Shown here one piece after another: positions 37,108 through 48,400 of a DNA stretch of 64,000 bases. Positions within the stretch are counted from its first letter, which is position 1; the number at the start of each line of letters is the position of its first letter. The stretch is from Sipunculus nudus (lineage: Eukaryota; Annelida; Sipuncula; Golfingiida; Sipunculidae). The stretch spans positions 56,053,429 to 56,117,428 of the forward strand of contig CM049312.1 of assembly GCA_026874595.1 (NCBI GenBank). The letters are read 5' to 3'. A program made the translations under genes and the position numbers. The notes below the pieces were generated by a model, which saw only the letters and a list, made by a program, of their open reading frames with translations, searched no databases and was not told the origin of the DNA.

Positions 37108-39081
37108 AAGGTATGCATGAAAGCAATCACTGACCCAGATATGAATAGAATTGGATAATATTTAGGAAAGTTATCGCATGGAAATGAAAATCTGATGGAC
37201 TGACAGAGGTACAGGCAGACAAACACAAATCATGCAATGTCCCCTGATTTGCTGAAGCAGGGGGCCAATAAGCACACTGGTCATCTATATTTAAGATCAG
37301 GTTCAGAAATAGATGATGTTCATTATGACTTCCAACGTCTGCTCAATATTGACAGGAAATTATCTTTTTAAAGTTGGCACAACACATTTCAACACTGTGT
37401 ACATGGGTAATTACCACGTAAAATGGTAACAGTACTTTTCATTTTCTAATTTATGGTGAAGGGTTGGGACCTGAACTCGGGTAGAAAGATTTCTGGGTCA
37501 AAGAGTATAGCTAATTAATATTCATAAGAAGTTCAGAAAGCCATGAATTTGAGGTAGAGCAATCAACTGTTTTATTATTGCTCTCGTTATTTACCTGTGG
37601 CCCACAATTTACTTAGTGAAAGATAATTAATCTCTTTCACTATGTTCATATTCACATTTTGGAAACTAAATGTTTCACTTGAATTAAAAGATCTCCAGCA
37701 ATCATGAAAATACCAAATTTAAAACCTGGCCTCAACCACAGGCACTTGAATCCCTATAAACATGATATGGTTTGTTAATTTAAGTATATTAAGATACTAA
37801 AGTATTCTGACTCGTTTTCAGACCTGTTGGCTTGAATACTTCTGGTAAATCTTCTTTAATCCTGTCTGAAGTAGCAGTATACAGATGTTTAACAGTTTTC
37901 CTTATGGCAAAAGTTCCCCAGACAAATATATTCATTGAGCTAGCCATCTTGTGATCCATATACCAATCAAAACTGCTGACCAAGGTGTAAGGCCAACAGA
38001 TCTGAAGATAGCATGTCCAGCATGGGGATAAGGATACTTAATGTCCATTAAGTCAATTAAATCAGATTCATTTGAAACAGTGTCTACATACACAATACAA
38101 GGAGAGCTAGTATATCACAGGAATAAGGCTTCTAGTATACAAGACAACACCTGATTTTGGACACAGACAAGGAAACTGTCTGGAACTTAAACAATTCATA
38201 CCATTACCATGTCAATTCATACCATTACCATGTCTCAAGTATCTTGTTGGAGCCCAATGATGATTGCCTGAGCAGAATGCTGATGACCAAGCACCTATCT
38301 CACCATCTAATGTAACTAAAGACAAGGGCAGTAACAACACATTATTTTACAGATACATCACAATACACAGTCCAATGTTGTCAGGTGTCACTGTGATGAT
38401 ATATTGACAACATCCGACAGCAAACAACTTCCACAATTTTTTTGGCATGTATGATGCATGGTGAAATGTCATTGGTTAGATTTGAGCTCAACAGTATATG
38501 ACTGCCTATTTTTATTTATATATGTCACGGCTCGAAATAAAGCCTTTCCGCCTGTCTCAGCCAGGCAAACATGTGCACGGAAAGGCATTTTTCGTTTTGT
38601 ACCAATCTGTTAGAAAGTTGAACACCTTCATGTTTCCACATTAGTAGCTGATAAGTAAAGTAACACCCATGACTCAAAAACCAAATATTTTACAGGTGGT
38701 GTTCCACCAATTCCCTATATTTCCTGTATTTTCTTATAAAATGGTCTATAATTTCTTATACTCTCTGGCATTAAGGCCCTAATCTCCAATATTTTCCTGC
38801 ACAATCATGTTTCTGATTTAACAGTGTTAATGCTGAAAACATTCAGTTCTTGCTTAACACAAGTGTGCATATAATGGCATGAAAGATAGAGGGAACTATG
38901 ACTTAGGTTTTTTTTTCAGCTGAAAGGCAAACCTACATTGATGCCTTTCCATTGGAAAAGTGAAAAGTGAAAGTATTTTTAGCCCTGTATGATCCGTCAA
39001 AATCCAGGCAGATCATAAATTTGCCTATATTATAGGTGAGTTGGGACTGTCGTTTCACCTGGGCCAGATAACAATTGTGGT
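37108..39081. other. Non-coding DNA
   Basis: No exon is recognisable. A direct duplication of ACCATTACCATGTC is seen at about 38200-38235, and a 9-bp stem is listed separately. Confidence 0.45.
38542..38586. repeat. Hairpin: 9-bp stem with structured loop
   Basis: GCCTTTCCG (38542-38550) pairs with CGGAAAGGC (38578-38586). Inside it CCTG and CCAGG-type sequence can form a second short stem. It is flanked by CTCGAAATAAA and ATTTTTCG, which extend the symmetry imperfectly. Likely a small foldback repeat. Confidence 0.55.
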
Positions 39082-39116
39082 CTTATCTGGGCAGATTTTA
39101 AACTCGCCCAGATAAG
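39082..39116. repeat. Perfect 11-bp inverted repeat
   Basis: CTTATCTGGGC (39082-39092) and GCCCAGATAAG (39106-39116) are separated by 13 bases. The wording is related to the subrepeats of the foldback element that starts about 220 bp to the right. Confidence 0.75.
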
Positions 39117-39333
39117 AATAAAATATTGCCTAGTTGAGATTAACTCCATCATCGAACAGCATAGGATTTTATTCTCATTGAGGCAAGTTTAAAATGTGTT
39201 AAAAGTATCACCCATGTGAGTTCTAAATCAGACAGGATTAGAATATATAACTGTAATAGCTTAGAGGAAATCACATTCATAGTCTTGTCTAGATAGATTT
39301 AATATATACTCTAGATAGATTTAATATATATAT

Positions 39334-41446
39334 GTCGAGGCCCAGATTAGAATCTGGCCCAATTTAAAACTGGGCCAGCCCAGATCAAAATTTTCATTTG
39401 GACCAGCCCAGATCAAAGTCCTAATCTGGGCCAGACCAGTTTTAAACTGGGCCAGCCCAGATTGAAATTTTGATCTGGGCCGGTCCAGATTAAAATCCTG
39501 TGCTTAAGACTTCAGGATTTAAATTTGGTCTGGACTGATTTTAAACTTGGCCAGCCCAGATTAGAATTTTGATCTGGACCAGTCAATTTAACAATCCTGT
39601 GGTGGACTGATTTTAAACTGGACTAGCCCAGATCTGAATCCGTATCTACTCCTAGGATGGCTTCAATAACACTATATCTACCTAGCTAGCCTTTCATCAA
39701 TTCAAAGAATTTGTAAAACATTGTTGGTCAATAATAATTAATTTTTTATTAATTTATTTCAAATTCTATGAAAGTATCATTGGTTGGACTCCTGTCATAT
39801 TTATTTAGCTATTTTACCTCTTATATGAAATTTCTGAAATGTAATTATAAAATAATCATGTTAAACATTGGTATTCTACAGCCAAAAACTGCAAATATAG
39901 CTTGCAGAACATGTGCATTAATTCAAAATTAAAAATTTAATCAATAATAATAAATATATATGTTACTCAATGTTAAGCTTGTGAACCAAGACAAGTAAAA
40001 TCCAAATTTTAATTGTTATTTAAAGTTATTTATCATTAATCATAAGTTCAGGTTTTTGGTCTCCCCCCCCCCCCCCTTCCCTCCCCCAGTCACCCATTAA
40101 AAAATTTGCACATACTGTTACATTGGACTTAGAACTTATAACATACTACATATTAAGGAAAGAAGGCCCTGAAACATCTATTAAGATACCTGAACTTAAG
40201 TCACTGAAATTAGGTGACTGAAATTTAGCAAACAGAAAAATATATATCTAGTCTACATAAATTAGGTTGATATTTGCTAATTTGTGTGAATTACTAACAA
40301 GATCATAATTAATGTATTTAGATAGAACAGTGGGAACAATATTCACCAACTCAGCATTTTAATTATTGATGGTAGAGAATATTTGTATTGCAGCATTAAC
40401 TATCTTCAATTTAGATTAGTTATCAGTTAATAGATATTAACTCCAAAGTGAAACTCCACCCTGTTTGTCACCCTCTGAATTAAAATTCTATATCCAATTT
40501 TCATGCATGTCCACCTCTATTTTTGAGACTGCCAAAATACAGCAATCATATCATTTTTTTCAGCTGTGATTTTTTGCTATTGAAAATTACAGTAATGGTA
40601 TCACTATCCCCCCTTGCCCCATGTTAGGGCACAATGTGATGCTGCTCACCCAAATGAGCATCAAGACTGATAAATTACTTTTGTTTACTTATAAATGAGT
40701 AAAGCTGGTATTTAATTATTCATGTATATATTTAATATTACACCTCTAATTTTGATATTCAGAACAGGAAATTATCTCAGTTAAGTTGAAAATTTTGAGT
40801 CAAGTAGATGCTTCAGAACTGACACATATTCTAAACTGTGATTAATTATGGTAGTTGGTTTAGGTGAAGTTGATGTGAATTGGCATGCTTGAAGAATAGT
40901 TAAAACCAAGAAGCACATTTGTTTGTTAGCTTTTCCTCACTAAAAAATTTTAAATGATCTTGTTCATTATGTGTTTTGCGCCCTTCAAAATGGTGTATCT
41001 GGAATAAATGTTTACTGTATTATCTGATTTAAGATGATAAAAATCAAGCTCGTCTAAGATTAGGATTCTGATCTGGTTAGGCCCAGTTTAAAAACAGTCC
41101 ACCACAGTCCAAGATTGTGCAATCTTGACTAGCCCAGATCAAAATTCTAATCTGGGCCGGCCCAGTTTAAAATCAGTCCACCACAGGATTGTTAACTTGA
41201 CTGTTCCAGATCAAAATTCTAATCTGGGCTGGCCAAGTTTAGAATCAGTCCAGACCAGATTTAAATCCGGAAGTCTTCACCAAATTTGAATCTGGACCGG
41301 CCCAGATCAAAATTTTAATCTGGACTAGCCCAGTTTAAAACTGGTCTGGCCCAGATTAGAATTTTGATCTGGGCCGGTCCAAATCAAAATTTTGATCTGG
41401 GCTGGCCCAGTTTTAAATTGGGCCAGATTCTAATCTGGGCCTCGAC
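39334..41446. mobile_element. Foldback-type element with long, internally repeated inverted ends
   Basis: The left end starts GTCGAGGCCCAGATTAGAAT then CTGGCCCAATTTAAAACTGG. The right end finishes with its reverse complement (…TTGGGCCAGATTCTAATCTG then GGCCTCGAC). The arms, roughly 39334-39640 and 41045-41446, are built from many repeats of a motif like GATCTGGGCCGGCCCAGTTT then AAAAT. The interior (about 1.4 kb) is AT-rich and has no coding frame of note. Both outer ends sit in TATATATAT, which may be the duplicated target. Long subrepeat-bearing inverted arms are the hallmark of foldback elements; no superfamily can be named. Confidence 0.75.
40063..40076 (+). repeat. Poly-C tract
   Basis: A run of about 14 C followed by TTCCCTCCCCC inside the foldback element. 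It is a likely length-variable and error-prone site. Confidence 0.8.
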
Positions 41447-41756
41447 ATATATATATGTCTATATCATAACCATAAACTCTCTTTTGGGTCTTAAAGAAAC
41501 TATCATAAATTGAATTAAAATGAATTACTTATTGGTTTGTTCCACACCTAAAACTTTATCATACATATACCTGTATATTTGAATCATATTCATTTAAATT
41601 ATAATTGCAAGAAAATATTTAATAGTATAACTAAATATGTATTTAGATTTAACTAGATGTAATCCGACAATGGTCCTCAGAGGGCCCTGCATTTCTGCCG
41701 TGGTAGTGGTGGACTAGTTTACATATGGGTGAAAAGTTTAGGTTACTAGTAAAGTT

Positions 41757-44206
41757 GAACAAGTGACCCATGGGTCATGACGCTCAGCTGCCAAGCATGA
41801 CCTGTGACATCATGGACTGAGATTCACAACTTCCAGTCAAATTTTAAAGAACCAATTTGCCAATTTGTTGAAAATTTTCTTTGACAACAGAAATATATAT
41901 CACGTATGTCTGGTTAAAACACAGTGAATTGATGGTCTGAGGAAAATGCATGATTGTTAAGCTATCAGGAACTATTCCAACAGCTTGCTTGAAACCTGTC
42001 AGTCTCAAAGGAACACCACAGAGGGAAAATATAAGATCAAAATATATAGCAAAAATCAAGGAAATACATGCAAGAATTATTGAGAAACAGGTGCTTCTGT
42101 ATGAATTTTTATTCAATACAAGCCAACTGTACTGCACTTTTATAAATGATGGTAATATTTATTCAGAAATATTTGACCCAATCCTTTACAAGATTACATA
42201 AATATACATCCAACTGCATTCACTTTAACTGTTCTTGAGATAATATGATCAAAAGGAATTAAAAGATGGTTGCCTGGTGGCCATATTGGACTTCTGACAA
42301 GTCTGAAATCAGACAACAAACATTCTCTAAATCGGATCAAACATCAAAGAAAAATTACTGCAACTGCACTGAAGAAAGAATTTCTAAGGTGGCTAACTGG
42401 CAGACATTATGGATTTCTGACAAGTATGACATTTGATATCCCACATTCTCCAATAAGAGACCAAACTTGGGCAAATTATCCAGTAATGAATGCCCAAAAT
42501 AATTCAAAAGGCATGTCCAGGCCCTCATATCAGATTTATAGATATGCAATTGTAAAAAGTGTAAGTCCAATATTTTTTATTATCACTCTGCTTTTCAATG
42601 GGGTCAGCAGGGTAGGTAAACTGCCAAACCTGAAAGAAAAGAAATGCAGAAAGCATGACTAAGAGTCTTGAAATAAAACAAAAAGCCATCCTAAATCAAG
42701 GTACACATCCACATATTATGAGAACAAACACTTGCTTTTATATTTGGTGATATATATTAAAATATTCAGATATCTAGGAAACTAAGTTTATTGCTAGGAT
42801 TCCATAAAATAAACTGCAAAACGTTCCCATCATCTTATAAATCAGTAGCTAAACCTTAATACTATACTCTCATAGTCTTAATGCCTGGCTGAAGCATTCT
42901 GACAACAGTGTTTTTGTTATGAAGTAACGAGGTACTTATCACTGAGCCTTATCACTTAATAGGCTGATACAAAAGGGAGTCATATGTCACCAGTGTCACT
43001 CACAATTACAGCCACACAGGGAGATGTACCAGCTGGAGTGGGATGGTTATATATACAAGAAAAATAGAGATGGTCTATAAAATAAGTAATTGTGAACATC
43101 CCTGACCTATGACCTTGGCCTTTTGCCCATATATCAACTGGATTCTTTCTAAATGATGGGTAACTACTAACCACTTAAATCTGGTGTAATTACTTGGCAA
43201 CCAATGGGTGAATAACTTTGACCTGCAACCTTTAACCTGCTGACCAGCTGACCCCAAAATCAATAAGTTATTTATTCAAGCAAAAAGACCCATAAATATG
43301 AAGTTTGAGTCAAACTGAGTGATTCATAGATGTGGCATATGTGAAAGACTGAAAGTTTGGGTTGAACAGTTACACTTGAAATATGCTCACAAGCATTTAG
43401 AACAATTAAATATTGTGACCTTGACCTTTGACTTTTTGACCTCAACATCAATAGGCTTCTTCCCTTATTGGTAGGTAAGCCATATATGACAGATGGAAGG
43501 TACAGATTGAAAAGTTTGCCTGAAAATGACTCCACGCAAGAAGTGGGTGCTGTGAACTTGACCTTTGACCTCAAAATCAACAGGTCTTTTCCCCTGTTGG
43601 CAGAGAAGCGATGTCAGTGCTGGAAGGTTTGGAATGAAAAGTCTAGCTTGAAATGTGTCCACAACCTTTTCAAAGAAGTGGATCCTGTGACCCTGACCTT
43701 TGACCTTGTGACCTCAAAATTTATAGGATTCTTCTCCAACTTAGTAGGTGAGCTATATGTGAAAAATCAAAGAATTGGGATGAAAGGGTTGGCTTAAAAT
43801 GCATCCACAGGCTTTACAAAGAAGAGGCTCCTGTGACCTTGACCTTTGACCTTTTGACCTAAAAAATTATGGTTCTTCCCCTGTTGGTAGGTGAGCTGTA
43901 TGTGAAAGATGGAAGGTTTGGGATGAAAATTTTGTCTCAAAGAGTTATTTCTGGGGGGTGCAAACACACCCCATAACTTCGAGAATATAGGTCGCAGTGA
44001 CCTAATTTCAGGTTTGCAAGGAGATCTTTTTATAACCTCTAAGACTGCATAGGGTTCATGGCCCTAGCCCCTACGGTTACGATTTGTGCCCTGCTAACGG
44101 GTGGACGGCCGGCTGGACGGCCGGCCGGACGGACAGACGGAAGGACGATGGACAAAGACCCATTGCTATAGCCCAGCATGACTGAAAGTCAGCTGAGCTA
44201 AAAAAT
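41757..44206 (-). mobile_element. 2.4-kb repetitive element, right inverted arm
   Basis: Reverse-oriented counterpart of 25375-27758, about 66 bp longer. The extra sequence includes one core-unit piece with another TGACCTTTGACCT cluster (about 43563-43598) that the left arm lacks. Its frames (42980-43174, 43075-43263, 43465-43662 and others) are repeat by-products, matching the left arm in reverse. High similarity between the arms implies recent transposition or duplication-inversion. Confidence 0.8.
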
Positions 44207-44454
44207 ATAACATACAAAAAAAGATTTTTATCTATATGAAACAGGGAAAAAATCTTACTGGTTCAAATAATATTAAAGAAGATATGTCTGAAATAATGTG
44301 TTAAATAGAAAATCACCGATTGTACTCTGTAGGCCATGGTTGATTTTGAGCAAGTCTGTATTTAAATAGGTCAAAAGCCCTCATAGGCACCAAAGATCCC
44401 TGTGAATTAGAGACAGATCATGTGTGTTCTTGTTGAGATATATCAGGTGTGAAA

Positions 44455-45410
44455 GCAAATCAACAATTGTGCTCTGGTGGCCATATTGGAATTCCAACAG
44501 GTCTGCCATTCGATAGAGACAGAGCCCTTATAGGTACCAATCACCACAGACCTCTAAATGAGAAGCTGAAGCAGGATCTTAAAAGAAGAATTCCCAATTG
44601 TGCTCTGGCAGCCATATTGGAATTCCGACAGGCGTGTAATTCAATAGGGATTGAGTCCGCAAAGGCACCAGTTATCTCTGTGAATTTGGGAAAGCTGAAG
44701 TATGTTGTTGTTGAGTTATCGCGCAACAGAAAATTAGCTATTGGGCTGTGGTGACCATTTTTTAATTCAAACAAGTCTTTAATTCAATAGGTCTGGAGCC
44801 CTTATAGGTACAAATCATCACTGTGTAAATGATAGAGATCAAGCATGTTCTTGTTGAGTTATTGGGTGCAAAAGAAAAATCATCCATTGTACTCCGGCGG
44901 CCATACTGAGATTCAGACAGACTTGTAATTCGATAGGTCTGAAGCTCTCATAGGTACCAATCATCCCTGCTGTGAATTTGGGAAAGCTACAGTATGTTGT
45001 TGTTGTTGAGTTATCGAGCCCGAAAGAAAATCAGTGATTGGGCTGTGGTGGCCATATTGGAATTCTGACAGGTCTGTAATTGATAGGTCTGAAGCTCTCA
45101 TAGGTACCAATCATCCCTGTGATTTTGGAAAGCTGCAGTATGTTGTTGCTGAGTTATCGCGCGCTAAAGAAAATCAATGATCGGGCTGTGACCGCCATAT
45201 TGGAATTCCAACAAGTCTGTAATTCGATAGGTCTGGAGCTGTCATAGGTACCAATCATCCCTGGGAATTTGGGAAGCTGCAGTATGTTATCGCGCGTGAA
45301 AGAAAGTGTCACTGACGGAAGGACGGAAGGACTGATGGAGGGAAGGACAGACTGCGGGGTGATCACTATAAGGCACCGCTTGTCAAGCAGGGCCCTAATT
45401 TTTATCAAGC
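44455..45410. mobile_element. Tandem-core repeat element with hairpin end
   Basis: About six units of roughly 130-150 bp begin at a GG(C/T)CATATTGGAATTC-type block (near 44479, 44609, 44748, 44897, 45046 and 45190). They continue through TCTGTAATTCGATAGGTCTG, ATAGGTACCAATCATCCCTG and TTGAGTTATCGCGC. The array ends with GACGGAAGGACGGAAGGACT and GGGTGATCACTATAAGGCAC, then CGCTTGTCAAGC, an inverted repeat (GCTTG-T-CAAGC), and AGGGCCCTA. The plan (core array, GGAC run, terminal hairpin) resembles the other tandem-core elements in this window. No coding capacity is seen. Confidence 0.7.
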
Positions 45411-48400
45411 TCACTTTAGAGTCTATTTATTAATGATATTTGTGGTTTATTCAATAGACCAAAAAGGACATCTGTTTCTATCAATATATAGTGATTCCTA
45501 TTCTTAGGTGATAATATAACCTAAAATAAAGGTTAATTTTACAAAAAACTGGTAAAAAATTTTTTTATTAGTGAATAATGCTTAGAAAATATACTTTCTT
45601 TTGCACATGTTTTCATGATGCACGTTTTCATGTTGCTGTAGAGAAATTTAAACAACTGATGCAGTGCAGTCTATGACTGCACTGCACCTGTTTCTATTTT
45701 CAAGGTAACCTAAACCAGCTTTAGCCAGTCATTACCAGTAACACCCACACACAGAGCCTTAAATGGCAACAACAGACAATATAGTATGCTATAAAAAGAT
45801 CTTGTACACTAAAATAAAATAAGTCATATGAAAATACTTCTTCTGCAGTAAAGAACCAGGCTAAACATGTTTACACCTTGGTTATTAATTCACCTGTGGC
45901 ACGCGAGCACTTACGCAAGTACTACCTGCCATGAAGCACAAACAACCACAAAAGTCAGAGCTCAACCTGGGACAGAAGTTTATTTTCTCCGTGACACCTG
46001 ATGTTCTGAGCTGAGAGCCTAAAATGGAATACCATAAGCTCATAATAGTAACATCCCACTAACAAACAAGGTGTTCTTGACTGTTTCTTAAGCTGTTTAT
46101 ATTGAACTGCCACACAAAGCCTGTCCGGATGCCTGCGACTGCAACAATGAACCCACAGACATTTATCTCCTGACCTGCCATACAATCAACCATTTTGAAG
46201 ATATTTATATTTTATTTATAAACCATTTTAAGGCTAATCACAGTTATGTATTTATCATACTGGAGCATGCAATACTTTTTATTACATGGTTGCTAATTTT
46301 ACCATATGTTATTTGTATTTCACAGACCCACTGAGGGGAAACTGTTACCACTTTGCCTACTGCTTTTGAAATGCAAATTCAGTGGTGTGGGTCAATGCTC
46401 AACTAAAGACACATTAATGAAAACACACCTCATTAGGCATTATAACTGGACTGATTGGGCACCATTTGAGTCATCAATGATATCATTATACACAGCCAAC
46501 AATATTAATATTAAGCTATGACTGCCGCATTATCACAAAAGAACACATGAATGCACAAACTGACCATATTTACATGTGTATAAGACAATAAATTTTTAAA
46601 ATTTTTGGTCAAGGCTGGGGGGGGGGTCTTATACACAACTTAGCTTTTGATCAGATAAGGAAGATGTGCTTGTATGCAGTCAAAAATTCAACAAACAGGC
46701 AGAGGGACATACCAATATCCTGTGTCATAAATACTGGAATTTCTATGGAATCATTTTTATGCCTTAAACAGAAAACGATGAGTGTGTTTTTACTCTACCA
46801 TTCCTTACAACCAACCATTCATCCTATGGTAATTGTATAAAGGACAGTAATCAACAGAAAACAGTAGCTGTGCCCAAAACCATAATAAAATGTCATTTGC
46901 TTCCCTACTGGACCAATTTGAGTTGATGGAGACCAGCAGTAGAAATAACAAATGTTCTATTTCATGACTTCTGTAAGTATTCAAAGATCCCAAATGTACC
47001 CACATCATGCAATCTGCGGTCACAAAGGGGTGATCCACAGGGTAATCGCAGCTGTTTGTCAGACAGACTGAAAGGCACCACTATGGTAAATTGATTAGGT
47101 AATCCTGTCACTATCTGCAACTTGTAATATGTGCCAATTTTATTTGCCACAAGATGATGCTATGAGTTTAATTCAATGCATCAGTTTTGTCCCACAGGAA
47201 ATCTAAGCGTGTTTCACAATACAGTATAGGGTTACACTTCAACTAGCTGGTATGGCTGCTTTTAAATAAACAAGACAAACAAGATTACTTATTTTGTTAC
47301 CTGGTAATTGAACTTAGATGCTTTTGTTGCACGTGATGACTGAATAATGAAATAACGTGACATTCTGTTCATTAGAAAATATATTTATATTTAGCCAATT
47401 ATTTTGTAACTCTGCATATTTAACCCTGCATAAATCTAAAAGTTAAATCCAGTACCACTGTATGATAGGAAATGCACCAGATTCATCAAAATTTGTGTTT
47501 CATAATAAAAATAAAATATATAATACCAGTAGCCTTTAATAATTTTGAATGCTCTGATCAGTATACTCTGATAGACATTTAAAGAACATTAATAAGCTCC
47601 TTACGATGTAGAACAGCCAATAATCCAGTATGAGCCAGGTGACATAAGCTGAACAGATGAACAGGTAAATATGAAACAGCTCTGGTGCCAATCAGTATCT
47701 TTTTTTTCAAAGTTGATTAAAGTAATTGACTTAAACCTTAATGAACTGATGCAAAAATTTTAAAATAAAGGTTTTGTAACATTTTCAATCTATTTAAAAA
47801 ATGTTGCAATGAATATATATTCAAACTGATCTAATGCCATGGAAACATAAAATTAACCTTTCTGTTGAGTTCTGTTTACAATTCATCACAATTAATGTGA
47901 CTTATAATACCACTAAAATGGCAGATTTCACAACCATTATGAAACTGAGGCATACATTAATATAATTTAAAGATTATTTATATACCCTTGCCATAAGATA
48001 TGAATATTTAACAATAATAAATAAAAAAATCTGGTATACTAAATCTAAACAGTATCATTTTTATATATGATTTTAACCACATTTTATGCTTATGGATAAG
48101 TAAAGCCATTTGAACACATGATGGGTGATGGAAGGCTCAGCAGGACACTGCAGAAAAGACAACTGGTTTACATTCTGGTATCTCTGGCCTCTACAAGTCT
48201 CAGCAAACTTAACACTTCTCTTATCAATCCCCTGTTGAGCTTTAATTCACAATGACATAAACCTGTGGGACTTCCTTAAACTAAACTGCCTCAAAGTAGT
48301 ATGCTGAGAGCTCTTCCCTGTACAATGTGCCAAACATGTTACATGTCAAGTGTGTGCCCTTTTGGGGTTATACACTTGCCCAAGTATGCCTGCAAAAATT

